Part shown: one piece after another, positions 22,820-34,142 of the stretch
How positions within the stretch are numbered: the first letter of the stretch is position 1
Layout: every line of letters starts with the position of its first letter
NCBI GenBank assembly: GCA_001599675.1
Contig: BCHP01000001.1
Coordinates: forward strand, 2,300,840 to 2,364,839
Reading direction: 5' to 3'
Length of the DNA: 64,000 nucleotides
Origin: Basipetospora chlamydospora
Lineage: Eukaryota > Ascomycota > Sordariomycetes > Microascales
Translations under genes and position numbers: made by a program
The notes under the pieces: model-generated
Seen by the model: the letters and a program-made list of their open reading frames with translations, nothing else
Told to the model about the DNA's origin: nothing
The model's database searches: none

Positions 22820-24491
22820 TACCCGCAACAAGCAAAAGAGGTCGCCTTGATGGAAGTCTTTAGGAGTGTTTTTAGGATGAAGGGTTCGGGTTGGGGTAGC
22901 TGGGAATAAACAATGCAAGTGTTACTCTGTTCGGGTTAATCGATGCTCCGGCGCTCCTTGATAACGTCGCTGGGGCTCCCGGCGGCTTAAATGCTGTCCG
23001 GAGCATAACGCTTGACGACTGATACTGTGTAAGCATAACGGATAATAGTCTACCGCACTATACACCTGATTTTGGCGTGTATAAAAGTACTTCTTAGCGA
23101 ATGCACGGCTGTTTGGTTTAAGAACACAGTGTGTGTAACTCGCACAGCATTCCCTCTTGCAGCGCCGCCACAACAGAGGTTGACTCGGGGTTCCTCATCC
23201 GAAGTGGTTGAAACCAACTATGGCAGCTCGGGCTAGACATGAGAAGGGCATCTGTGGCTCTTCTCTCTCGGTATAGGCATGTTGGCCTTTTTCTTTTCTC
23301 GAATGTGGTGTCCTTGGTCAGTCAGTCAGTCACACACCCGTGCGGCTAGGGCCCTGTCCAAGCTGACTCCGGAGGAGCTGTCTCTGTGAAGGGATATGTA
23401 GGTATTAGTACTCCGTAGTAGTATCGAAGAGAAGGAGTTCAATGTCCTCGATTCGCAAAGGTAGCGTGGACATACGATGGTTGACGTATGTGGTCGCATG
23501 CCATCGAGTGCCAGGGCGAGCAGGGTATAGAACAAAGGAAAAAGAAGTAATTATTTATTGGAAGCAAAAGAAGAATGAACGTGAGAAAAGATGATAGAGG
23601 GCGAATGTATAAGATACTGTCATCTGGCCGTTGTCAGTGGCTGGACTAGATAAGTGCTTGTTACTGCCTGCCATCTTATGACACTGTGATCCCGGATGTG
23701 AGCATCAGCAACACTTAATCGATGGTTTTGAATCGGAAAACGTGACAATGGGTTTAAATGCGAAGAGTAGGGGCCCGATCCAGTACTTATGAGTGCTGCG
23801 GCGAGAACTTATATCACTAGTATGTGCGGAGCTCATATCGTTGAAGCATAACCGTTAAGGATGTTGTCAGGCGCCCGAAGGTGCACCAATCCCGGCCGAA
23901 AGACCGCATACGGTGTAGCAACTTGGGCCTCGACGTTCCACCACTCCGCTTCCATGGTGTAAGAGATAAAAGATGAGACTGGGCGGTCGGTTGCCGTCTT
24001 TCCCCTACCGTAACGACGGGCGCCGCACTCGTACCACTTGGTCTCCAGGCCAGGTACGCGTGAAGCCGAACTTCTCACGGTCCCATCCAGACGTTTCTTC
24101 CACCTAGACATGGCGGCCTTGTTCGAATCTTGGACAACCTCGCGACCAGCCCCTGAATCGAAAAACATGTCTGAAGAGGAGTTAGGACAGGGCCCTTCCC
24201 TGGGAATTGCCCCAAGACGGAAGGACTGCAATGCCGTTTGCCGGTCCCATCCTCGTCGCTACCCGTCCATGCGTGTAAGGGGAAATTTTCTCGGGTAACA
24301 CCAGCTGGTCGCCTGTAGTGCCACCAGCGCAAGGGTTGCGGTTCAGGCGAACTACGCTTTGCTCGCCTATATCCAGAAGCTTCCGATGCTCCAAACTCCC
24401 CTTATGTTTCCTTTGCATATCCCCATCTACGTCACCCGGCAACTCTCAGCTTACTTGAAATCTCAGAGACATCTTCGTCGAATATGCTAGG
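22820..24491. other. Divergent spacer between the bZIP gene and the membrane-protein gene
   Basis: Mostly non-coding. It includes an ACTCCGTA motif at about 23410-23417. The minus-strand frame 23833-24231 has protein-like composition (for example LETKWYECGARRYGRGK) and is preceded by a good 3' splice signal (CCTAACTCCTCTTCAG at about 24171-24186), but no matching upstream exon could be joined in phase, so it is not called as a gene. Confidence 0.4.
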
Positions 24492-25515
24492 ATGGCCGCG
24501 CCGATAGACTATGTAAGTAGCTCTCTGAGCATGGGTCGCATGGGTGGCATGGGTGGCATGCGTGGCATGCGTGAAACTGACAGGACATTGGTATCCAGTT
24601 CGAGTGTGCTCCCGAGGTGATCCCATCCAGCCAGCCAGAGGCTTGCCAGACACCCACAATCTCTCCGACTTCCCAATGGCAGATACCGGCGGCGCTCCCC
24701 GAGACCGACTCGACATCGAAGCCCCCGCCCGCGCAAGCGAATCAGGAGCGTGATCGGAAGCCCTGCCGTCCGTCAGTTGGGGTCTTCTGGGCCGTCACGG
24801 GGGCCCTTCTCATCGTCGTAATAGGACTCGCGGTTGGGATGGGGCTGATGATCCAGAGGGCAGAGGACGTTGCCGCGGCGTCGGAGGCTAGCATAAAGGC
24901 CATGCAGGCATCCATGAGAGCGGCCTCACCTCAGTGTACCAACACTTCTAGCGACGGAGGCCTGTCCGAGGGGAGTCCCAACACGTCAGGCGAGGGTCTA
25001 TCTGACGACCAGCTCTCTACGATGACCAACGGGTGTTCGGAGACTCTTGCGAAGGTTTCAAACACTGGGGACTACACTACCAGTATGTCCAACTCGCTTT
25101 CCCTCGTCCGGATTATAGATCCCAAACCACCAAACCTATATAAAGATTCTTTTATTCACCCTGAATGCGGAAGGGGATTGACATTGGTGGATCTCTAGGG
25201 GATGGGCGGTTGACTTATAAGCAGTGGTGCAATATGCACATGCCACTCAGCCCTATCGCTTCCCTTCGCGTGGACAACATGAACGAATGTATGGAGGCTT
25301 GTGCAAAGCACGCGTACAAGCCCGCATGCGAAGCGGTCAACTTCGGTCCCGTGTGGAGGGAGAGAGTCATGGTCGATGGAGGGCCGTCACTAAACTGTCA
25401 CTTTGTGAACGAGGGACATGCGCTGGAACCTCTTGGGCTTGCTGGAGCGTTGCAGCTCGTTCAGCCGCCGCTCAACCTCCAGGTCCATTTCGCGCGCATT
25501 GTTCCATCTCGCTGA
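24492..25515 (+). CDS. Single-pass membrane protein with cysteine-rich (PAN/apple-like) outer domain; 3' end uncertain
   Basis: Exons 24492-24512, 24599-25082 and 25199-25515 give 273 residues. Exon 1 has seven codons (MAAPIDY) followed by GTAAGT. Joining it to exon 2 gives MAAPIDYFECAPEV, leading without a stop into a Pro/Thr-rich cytoplasmic-type N-terminus. One strong transmembrane helix lies near residues 66-92 (FWAVTGALLIVVIGLAVGMG). After it comes a Ser/Gly-rich stalk with NTS sites, then a domain with WCNMHM, NECMEACAKH, PACEAVNFGP and SLNCHF, whose cysteine spacing resembles PAN/apple folds. This architecture is seen in many predicted surface proteins of filamentous ascomycetes; I know of no proven function. 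The first two introns have normal GT-AG ends. After SLNCHFVNEG the sequence loses domain-like character, so a third intron or a truncated end near 25410 is possible. Confidence 0.55.
24530..24573. repeat. 9-bp tandem repeat (CATGGGTGG) inside intron 1 of the membrane-protein gene
   Basis: Nearly five 9-bp units with one or two changes each run from 24530 to 24573 within the 86-bp intron 24513-24598. Being 9 bp long, the repeat also keeps an open frame on both strands. Confidence 0.75.
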
Positions 25516-27478
25516 GAATATAGTACGAGTAGTAGACGTACCATGAGCCTCAACTCCACGAGTCGGTCGAGTCCGTTGCTGTGTGCTATCGGCGGCCCCT
25601 TTCAGGATCTTTGACAAGCTGCCCAACAATTGAAATATGGCGTAATGCGGCCGGCCCATCTGCCCGAAAGTATGCGTGTTGCAATACTGTGCTACTGCTC
25701 CATCTCGGCCACCCCTTTTTTGTGAGGGCACACTTCATGCGAGACCTGGCTGATGAAGAAGAGGAGTCGCAGTCGCCGGATAGCCGGAGCAAGGTAGTTT
25801 TGAGCCCGGTGTTCTCGGCCGAAACGGATTGAAGCTGAACCCGGCCCAGAGAGGATGCGCCGCCCCTTTCGGGGGTTACTGCCACTTGGGAGAATAGTGT
25901 CACGGCAAAGTCGTGTCGGTTGATGGGAAGGTGGGAAGGTCAGTCATGTTCTCCACTCTCAGCAAGGTCCGACAACGGAGCTCTAGCCTACGGAGAACAG
26001 TAGCTGGACGGGCAGGTGCTAATAACTGTCTAAAACATACATCAGATGTAGCAGTCCAAGCTCACGTGTTCCGGCCGGTCTAGTTCCGGCGATCATCAAT
26101 TTCCTCGTTCAGTTTAGGTTCTAATCCGTCCAAACTGCACTGGTTGGTCGAGAACCCACGAAATAATACTACGTATACCCTACAGGAAGTACTGCGTACG
26201 AGTACGAGTACTCGTAGTACTCCGTATATTATTGTACATGATATAATCAATCATATGTTATCTCAATTCGGAGTCCTGCGGAGGGTTCCTCAGGTCAGCA
26301 ATGGGGGTCAATCCCACACAGAGCACACAGCGTCCGTCCCCCGAGCCGCCTTGCGACCCTTGCACCTTTGCATCCCCAAACCCGGCCGGCCATGGTTCCT
26401 TCGTTCCGAGATCCTTCTCCGCCAGGTCCTCTCCGCATGCCACCATTCGCTTGGCACTGCCCGGTCTCCACCCGTCGCTGTGGGCCACCCTCCCCTTGTC
26501 CCTTGTCCCCGCCCTCCCGTCGCCCCCTTGGGCTTGGTTCGGTCATTCGAAGGGCGCAGAATTGACATGCTGCATGAATCTCACTCCATCCTGCCGCCTC
26601 TCGTTCCCCATACCGACCCTCCAAGGGGGATGCTTATTATTGCGAGCCAATCACCCACCCACCAGGACTCGGGACCTTCTGAGCGGTGACATGGGAGACA
26701 CGAGGGAACCTGCACCCCTAACGCTGATGCTCCTCATTACGGGCATCTTTCGTTCTGCGGCTAGGTCACTCCGCTGCGTTCAATTTGCCTGGAATCGAGA
26801 ACTCGGACCCTTGCCTCGGTGCGGATGCGTCGATCGTGGCCCTTTCTTACCTTGGGGGCGTCTGGATAAGCGTGGTAGTATCAGCTCCAAGTGCCTCTCC
26901 ACATTCGAATACAAGTGATACTTTTGTACCCCGTACTCTCATACATGGATTGAGTCAACTCTTTGAGTCTACCCGCCGATGAAGGGAGTGTGGCACATGG
27001 TCCCGAGATACGGTCCGAACGGTTGCAGGCCGATCTGAATAAAATCGCCAGCACCCCAACTCCTATCCCCACTCCCATTTCGACTCTATACAGCCTTCTT
27101 TATCCCATATCCGACCTCATCACTCAAGAACGCCCTTCCCCGGAACGAATCGGCATCATCGGTTGTTGTTAGATCCTTGCGTTGCGAGCAACTCTCGGGA
27201 GATGAAGACAAGGTGCTAAGTTGTTGGACACAAGCACCCGGTCTCTCCTCAACTTCCAAGTCGCGGCGGGCGTGCTCCTTTTATACACCCCGTACGGAGT
27301 ACTCGATCGAACCTCACGCCTTTCTAGTTACATGTCTCCGGCTCGGCCTAGGGAGAGCCGCTTCTAACCTACGCCCTTCGTCTCATACAGACACGCATAC
27401 CACACTTGGGACCCCTAAACACCCCGCGCCCTATCAGATACGCTCCCTTGCGGAGCCATCAGTCCCACCACCGGCGCA
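25516..27478. other. Spacer: upstream region of the homeodomain factor
   Basis: No gene that can be supported; overlapping frames on both strands at 26144-26918 are proline-rich and motif-free. Between 26193 and 26226 lies a dense GAGTAC/ACTCCGTA cluster; another copy (CGTACGGAGTACTCG) is at 27291-27305. A long promoter and leader of this kind is common for developmental transcription factors in these fungi. Confidence 0.5.
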
Positions 27479-30400
27479 ATGGCAACCCATGAAGACATGG
27501 ACGAGTTTGTCAACTGGGATCAGCCCTCTTCCATGGCCTTCAACGGAGCCTTGGACCCATCCCTCCCGCCTCTGGGCCATGATTCCAACATGAACATGGA
27601 CTTGGCCTTCGAGAACGCCTTCGACGATGACTTCAGCTTCCATGCCCTTCAACACTTTGCCGGCGAGCCCACTTTCCCAAACGTTGCCGAGGCCGACCCC
27701 ACCCTCGGCGCCCTGTCCGGCAACTTTTATGAGACACCACCATCCCCTTGCTCGAACTGCACCGCTGCCGGTTACCAGTGCAAGATCATCAGGGAGGGTA
27801 AGCACCAGGGCTACTGTACGTGTTGCGTCGCCCTGTCATGCGAATGCAGTCTCGCCGGTGCTTACACAGTGACCCACACTGAGCAGCACCTGCCAACCCC
27901 GTCGGAGCAGGAATGCCTCGATCTCCTCGTGGGATTTGAGGCTTCCGCCGAACCCGTCTTCTTACAACCGACCCTCATCCATGAGCAGCTTCCCATGGCC
28001 GCGCCCCAGCCCGTCAAGCCGAGCGCGAACCAGTCTGCGCCGTCTGTGGCACCACCCGTGGGCAAGATCGGCGCTCGCCTCTCCAGGGAGTCCATCAGGA
28101 TCCTCCGGCACTGGCTCTCTACGCATCAGAGGCACCCGTATCCCAGCGACGAGGAGAAGGACATGCTCCAGCGCCAGACGGGCCTCACAAAGACGCAGAT
28201 AACGAACTGGCTTGCCAATGCCCGCCGCCGCGGCAAGATTCAGCCGCCACGATCCACATCCCCTCACCCGGGGAGCGCCTCTATCGACATCCCCGTCCGC
28301 AGAGGCACCCCGTCGTTGGAGTCTATGAACCCGCTGCAGCGTTGGGTAGACTCGCCGCCGGAGAACGAACCCGCCTCGGCCATTGCCATTGCTCGCGCCG
28401 TTACAGCATCCACGGTTTCCTCATGCCAGGCGAGCCCATTCAGCCACATCTATACCGACGATGGCTCCGGAAGATCCATTCACGAGTCGTCGGCCAGTAG
28501 TGTGGGCACCTCGCACTCCAGCGGCGGCTCGTTTGCCTCCGCCTACTCGCACGGTTCGAGGGCTTCGTTCGGCTCCCTCAACTCGTTTAGCAGGGGCCGG
28601 CGGAGGAGGAGGCGGAGGAGCGTACCGAAGCGCACCGCGGAGAACGCGACACTGGCCAAGACGGCATTGACGACCCCGCCACGGACCTACCAGTGCACTT
28701 TCTGCACCGATTCGTTCAAGACGAAGCACGACTGGCAGCGGCACGAGAAGTCTCTCCACCTGTCTCTTGAGAGGTGGGTCTGCGCCAACCATGGGCCCCG
28801 CGCCCCCAAGGCCGGCATCAAGGCGGCGTGCGTCTTCTGCGGCGAGCCCGAGCCGTCGGACGAGCACATCGAAACCCACAATTACTCGGCGTGCCAGGAG
28901 AAGCCCGTCGAGGGCCGGACCTTCTACCGCAAGGACCACCTCGACCAGCACCTGCGGCTGGTGCACGGCGTCAAGTTCGCCGACTGGGCCATGAAGGGGT
29001 GGAAGCTTGCGATGCCCGAGATCCGGTCCCGGTGCGGTTTCTGCGGTATCACTATGGACACGTGGACCATACGGGTGGACCACCTGGCGGAGCACTTCAA
29101 GATGGGTAGCTCTATGGAACACTGGAAGGGCGGATGGGGATTCGACACCCCCGTGCTGTCCCAGATCGAGAAGTCGATACCACCATGTATGCGACCTCTC
29201 CAGTACCCCATAGACCAGCTTTAAAACGAAAGGAAACCTAACGAAACAATCCCTTTTTTTTTGGAATTCGCAGACCTTATCCACAACGAGCGGAATAGCC
29301 CGCTGCCGTACACAGCCGATGAGTCGTCCCCGGAATCGCCCAGAAATGCCTACGAACTCATCAAAGTCGAGCTCCATTACTTCCTCGGCAAGCTGGCAGA
29401 AGGCATAAAGCCGTCGGACGACGACCTCCAGGTCGAGGCATGCCGTATCGTTTTCGCTTCCGAAGTGCTGTCCGTGCAGGGCATCGCGTCGATGGTCTCG
29501 TGGCTGCGCGACCTCATCATGTCGTCGGACTCCCTGGCGCAGCAGGCGCAGTTCGGACCGCTGCGATCGCATGCGGAGAACAGACTGGCGATCCTGAAGA
29601 TTAACGGCAAGGATAACCTATTCGAGGCCTGCCCGCTGGAGAACGACCTGCACGAGTTCGTCAGGGCCAAGAGGCTGCTGGGGCTAACGGCCATGGACGA
29701 CGAGCTGCAGGAGGAGGCGTGCCGCATCGTGGGGCGGATGGAGGAGGTGTCGACGCACCCGTCGGAGAGGGTGGCCAACTGGCTCATCCGGCGCATCAAG
29801 TCGTCGACGGACTGGCTCGCGGCGTTCCGCGGCAGGGCGCACCTCCCGCGCATGGAGGACATGACGGATACGAGGCTGCGCCCCACGGACCCGACCAAGA
29901 TCGACTCGACGATCCACAACTACAGCAGGCTGGAGCGGGAGCTGGGCGAGTACGTCGACTTCCGGCGGTCGCTGGGCGTGGAGCCGTCGGACGAGGACCT
30001 GCAGAAGGAGGCGCGCATCATCATCTACGAGATCGAGGACGGGTGGAACCAAACCGCAGCGGACAACGGGCTGTGGCTGGCGGCGTTCCGGCAGCGGCAC
30101 AACCAGAGTTGCCGCGCGCGCGGGCTGCCGGCGCCACCCTTGTCCATGGACGAGTCGTCTGACTCCGGCGGCAGCATGGGCCCGGGCTTGCGGCCTGTCG
30201 CGTCTGGGCTGCACCAAGTGCAGGCGTCCATCACGCCGCACACCGGCCCGTCGCCAGGCTCTTCCGGCAGTAGAGTGTCTTTTACGACGCCGGGTAGCTC
30301 GGTGATCCGGGGCGGGGCGCTGTTCCTCAACGACGCCAACTGCTATCGACGGCTGGCTTCTGAGTTGTCCCGGTGGGTGGCGTCGGTGATGTCGCCCAAC

Positions 30401-31326
30401 AACCCGAACCAACACGTACCGACGGATGAGGAGCTCCAGCACCAGTCGAGGTGGATCCTCTATGATGAGTAAGTGCTACGATGTTCCTCTTCCACATTGC
30501 GTTCTCCGAACGAATCTAGGACGACCTGTGTTCCCCTTTTACCCCAGCCCGCCACTCTTGAACCCCGCCAGGCCCCGCCCTAACCTAACTATTCCGTAGT
30601 GACGACCCGTGGAACCAAACGGCCGCGGACAACGCAGAGTGGCTCCAGCGCTTCAAGCGCCAGGTCGGCCTCCTCAACCAGGGGCCCGGCCTCCCCATCG
30701 ACGGGCCGTGGGCCGTGCAGCAGGGCGGCTCTGGGTTCGCACCGCCCTACGCCTTCCCCAGGGGCAACGCGCCGCCGGCGTCCTTCGACGACCCGCTGTT
30801 CATCGACGGGCGGGCCTACCAGGCGGCGCCGACGACGGCGAGCCGGTTCGTGGAGACGATGGGCGAGCGGTACCAGAGACCCGCGCGGGTGTTTTGCTCG
30901 CGCGAGCTCGAGGAGGGGCTCGCGGAGATGGTGCGCTCGGAGGTAGGCCGCGGAGGGGGCGGGGCGTTCCCCGCGGACGAGGCGCTTAGGGAGAGGGCGA
31001 GAGTGATTCTTGGAACGCACATGACGGCGGCGGATGATGCCATGCTGCTCGGCAAGTTTAAGGCGATGATGGAAGAGGAGCTGAGCTCGAGCGCCGCGGC
31101 GGCCTCGGTGGGGGCGGCGAGCGGGCAGATACGTGCACCGGTACCGGCACCGGCCCAGGCACAGTCGCCGGTCGCGGTGGCTGGCGGGGTCGGGGAGATT
31201 GCGGCGGGGATGGACGCGACGCTCTCCGGGGCTGATATGAGCAGCATGCTGCTGCATGACATGAACTTTGGCTTTGTGTTTGATACCCAGGATATGACCA
31301 TGCTGGGGAGCGGCGCGTCTACTTGA
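27479..31326 (+). CDS. Large transcription factor: homeodomain, C2H2 fingers and five helical repeats
   Basis: Exons 27479-29186, 29274-30468 and 30600-31326 give 1,209 residues; both introns (87 and 131 bp) join in phase. A cysteine-rich patch at about 90-125 (CSNCTAAGYQCK, CTCCVALSCECS) precedes a homeodomain at about 196-255 ending in QITNWLANARRRGK, with the invariant Trp, Asn and Arg of helix 3 and a TALE-like length. A basic stretch (GRRRRRRRSVPKR) follows. A C2H2 finger lies near 404-427 (YQCTFCTDSF, RHEKSLH), with further finger-like segments (CVFCGEPEPSDEHIETH, CGFCGITMDTWTIRVDHLAEH). From about 594 onward come five diverged copies of a 60-95 residue helical unit with the core PSDEDLQxEARxI, three of them followed by W-rich tails (WNQTAADNxxWL in copies 3 and 4). 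Intron 2 cuts the fourth copy. A nuclear regulator is certain in type; its targets are unknown. Confidence 0.85.
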
Positions 31327-32120
31327 AGGTGAAGGGGTGCATACACGGGGGCATCTCTGGGAGTATATCTCTTGTCGGGGCTTTTTGGCAGCAGCATGAA
31401 AATTCGTTTAATACTTGTAATCGCAACTCCGCGTGAGGTATTGGATATAGAGCGAGTGGTTTCCATGTTCATCTCCTAACTCTTGAGTCCCTTCTCTATG
31501 ACCCATGGGGTTTACAGGCGGTGGCCTTAGAGGATCTCGGGCGTTCTAGGGATATCTTCCGTGGCGTATAGGGCAGCGAGAACATAAGACTTGTTATCAA
31601 CTTGACCCAAAGAGATTTATGTAACTACACTACACTGACTTGTCAATCCGAGGCCGTCTTTAATTGGATCATTGGCGTGATATGATGGCGGATCTCCCGG
31701 CTCAAGAGCAAGAGGAGAGCCCGACTTGGAAAGGAGCGAAACCGGTGAAGTATTTGTTATATGCAATGCAGGCCGCCGTGCCGTGATGAAACATTTCCCC
31801 ACGGCTGCCCCGCATACACTATCACATCACACATCACACATTGATCCGTCTTTGTACACACTTGCAAGCTCTCCAATGCTCCACATATCGAGAAGACTGA
31901 AGCTCGCCGACGCCTCGACGTAGAGACTAAAGCCAGCCAGCTTCGTGCAGAGGCAGATACCGAATTAGAAGCTGTAATCTTGCACGTCTGTGCTACTGCT
32001 GCTTCCACTTCTACTTCCACTTCTACCCCCGCCCGCCGCCCTTCGTTCAGGATCATCCCCAGCTTCGGTGCCACAGGCTTCGGGCGTAGGAGAAGACCCC
32101 TCTCCAACAGCTTCTGCAGG
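31327..32120. other. Spacer between the homeodomain factor and the unknown conserved gene
   Basis: No separate gene seen. The frame continues open upstream of the chosen start at 32121 (to 31980), but the intervening residues are Ser/Thr low complexity and are treated as leader. A 5' UTR intron is possible because the start codon follows a CAGG. Confidence 0.5.
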
Positions 32121-33089
32121 ATGCCCACATACCTCTGCCACGGCTTCCGGTGGCACCGGCCTAGCATACGCGTCTTTGTCATCGTCCAGGACGTCGAGGA
32201 AGCCGCCCCGGACTGGATCATCGCGCCCGGCTCGTCCGCTGCCATCCTCGAATCCTTCTACACCCTCTTCGACTTCCTCCCGGACCCCCCGGACCCGCAG
32301 CCCCAGTCCTCGGCGAGCAGGCATGCGTCAAAGACGCGAAAGGGCAGGGCGGCCGCCGCGGCAGGCGGGGACGCGGAATTCGTCGTGCCGCCGTCGAGGG
32401 TGGCGCCGGAGGACGACGAGGTCCTCTCGAACGACTGGTCGTGCGTGAAGCTCCTCGAGGAGTACGACCCGGCGAACCTCGAGGAGATGAGCAGGCCGTA
32501 CGCCTTCGTGGCGGACCACGTCGTGCGCGTGGACCTGGACGTCAGCGTGGCGGAGGAGATTGCGCGGTACGAGGAGCGCTTCCTCGGGAAGAAGGGAGGC
32601 GAGGACAGGCCCATGGCCGGGCCCCAGAGCGACGATTTTGCAAAGGGGGCCAAGGGCGGCGGGAGCGGTAGCGGTAGCGGGGGAGGATCGGGGAAGAAGG
32701 CCGGGTGGTTTGAGAAGCTGAGGGATCAGCTGCAGATGGGGGAGGATATACGGTGGTATGTGGTGGTGTGCGGGGACGAGGAGAGGCCTGTTCCGGGTGC
32801 CGGGGAGGAAGTCGAGGGGCCGAGGATGGAGAATGTCTTGAGCAGTAGCGCCGCTGGGCAGGAGGAGGACGATTTTGGCGAAAGGGAGAGGAGCAGGCCA
32901 TGGGGCAGCGAGAGGGAACCGGCTCCGATGAGGGGTGGAGACGGCCGGGGTGGGGAGCGGGGGCCGGCCGGCGGGGAGTATTCCGAGGAGAGTTACCAGT
33001 CAGCCGGGCTGTCGGCCAACCCGGACAACAGGGCGGCCAAGCCTGGCGGGCTGAGGAGATTGTTCGGGAAGAAGAGCGATGAGACTTGA
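32121..33089 (+). CDS. Conserved fungal protein of unknown function (MPTYLCHGFRWHR family)
   Basis: A single exon encodes 322 residues. The N-terminus MPTYLCHGFRWHR, then IRVFVIVQDVEEAAPDWI and SSAAILESFYTLFDFLP, matches a family I recognise as conserved across filamentous ascomycetes without an assigned biochemical role. The start is placed at this Met because the conserved block begins there. The middle (about residues 100-165) has a variable loop, then WSCVKLLEEYDPANLEEMSRPYAFVADHV and a segment that looks like the second half of a compact alpha/beta domain. A Gly/Ser run near 175-190 precedes GWFEKLRDQLQMGEDIRWYVVVCGDE, after which the tail (about 225-322) is disordered and acidic with a short basic end (LRRLFGKKSDET). 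No signal peptide or membrane segment is visible. I cannot assign a function. Confidence 0.75.
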   Translation: MPTYLCHGFRWHRPSIRVFVIVQDVEEAAPDWIIAPGSSAAILESFYTLFDFLPDPPDPQPQSSASRHASKTRKGRAAAAAGGDAEFVVPPSRVAPEDDEVLSNDWSCVKLLEEYDPANLEEMSRPYAFVADHVVRVDLDVSVAEEIARYEERFLGKKGGEDRPMAGPQSDDFAKGAKGGGSGSGSGGGSGKKAGWFEKLRDQLQMGEDIRWYVVVCGDEERPVPGAGEEVEGPRMENVLSSSAAGQEEDDFGERERSRPWGSEREPAPMRGGDGRGGERGPAGGEYSEESYQSAGLSANPDNRAAKPGGLRRLFGKKSDET

Positions 33090-34142
33090 TAGAGAGGGTT
33101 GGTGTTTTTCTTCTTTTATATACCACTAATGTATCTTTCTATCTTCACTATCTAACCTCCGGTTCGGTGTCAATGTGATGGTGCGAAGAAGCCCTCTCTT
33201 CTCTGCTCTCCCCGTATGTTCCTGCGAGACGCGAGACAACGTAGGAAAGGGCTCGGGGTAGTAGGCGTGATAGCCTGGTCTTCTATCCTCCACGAGAGTA
33301 CTCCATATGCACGCAGTGGTATTTTTTTTAAATACATATAGTTCGTATGATACGTCAGGTTGCCGAGATAGGTAAATTACTCGCTGGATTCAATACGATG
33401 CGTGAATGAAGGCGTCGATGGGAGTTCATGGGGGAAGTTGGAGTTGGAGTTGGAGATCAATTGAATTGAACCCTCTGAATCGCCCTGATTCCTTCTAGGC
33501 CGTATTACCAGGCTAATCTCCATCCACCACGGCCTACTACGGCGCTACATAGCGAAGCCACCACACATCAATGCTCAACGGACATGGAAACTTGGGGAAC
33601 CAACAACATTGAAAGGTTTCCAAGTTGAATTCCCTGGACCCAACGAGATTTGATAATATGATAATCGACTCGTCACTCGCGGCAGCGGGGTCCTTTTGTC
33701 CCTCTACAGCAAAGACGGGCCACACTCACAAGCGGGCACTCGCTCCAAGTTCCACCACCCCCCCGGAACCCGGCGATCCAGCACCAGCTGAGCCAGTCAC
33801 ACGACTCCAAGCCACGCTCACTTGCCGATTCGGGACTCCCAGGCTTTCCCCTCCCCTTCTACTCGTACGTACCTGTATCACTATTATATCGTCTCCTCTT
33901 CTCTTTGAACCCCCAAGAGACGCGGGCGAGAGGGTAGAAAAGAGGACTCGACTCTCGCAACGCCGCCTTCCCACAGTTCGCTGTCTATCAATTGCGTTGG
34001 CCGACATGCTCCCCACCTTCGACCTGTCGTCCCGCCTCGCGTTTCCCCCTTGAGAACCTCGTGCAGTGTCACAGTGTCCTCCGAAGCCCAATCTCCGCAA
34101 GCCCGCAGGGAGCCCGCGCCAAGTCCCGAGCCGAACGCAACC
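33090..34142. other. Spacer: 3' flank of the unknown gene and promoter of the MFS gene
   Basis: No supported gene. It contains three tandem GTTGGA units at about 33437-33454 and an AT-rich patch at 33321-33345. The 3' 300 bp, rich in C and T, lead into the MFS start codon. Confidence 0.5.

Noticed and set aside
28421..29572. 383-codon open frame antisense to the homeodomain/zinc-finger gene
   Set aside because: It crosses an intron of the real gene and has no motif; a codon-bias shadow.
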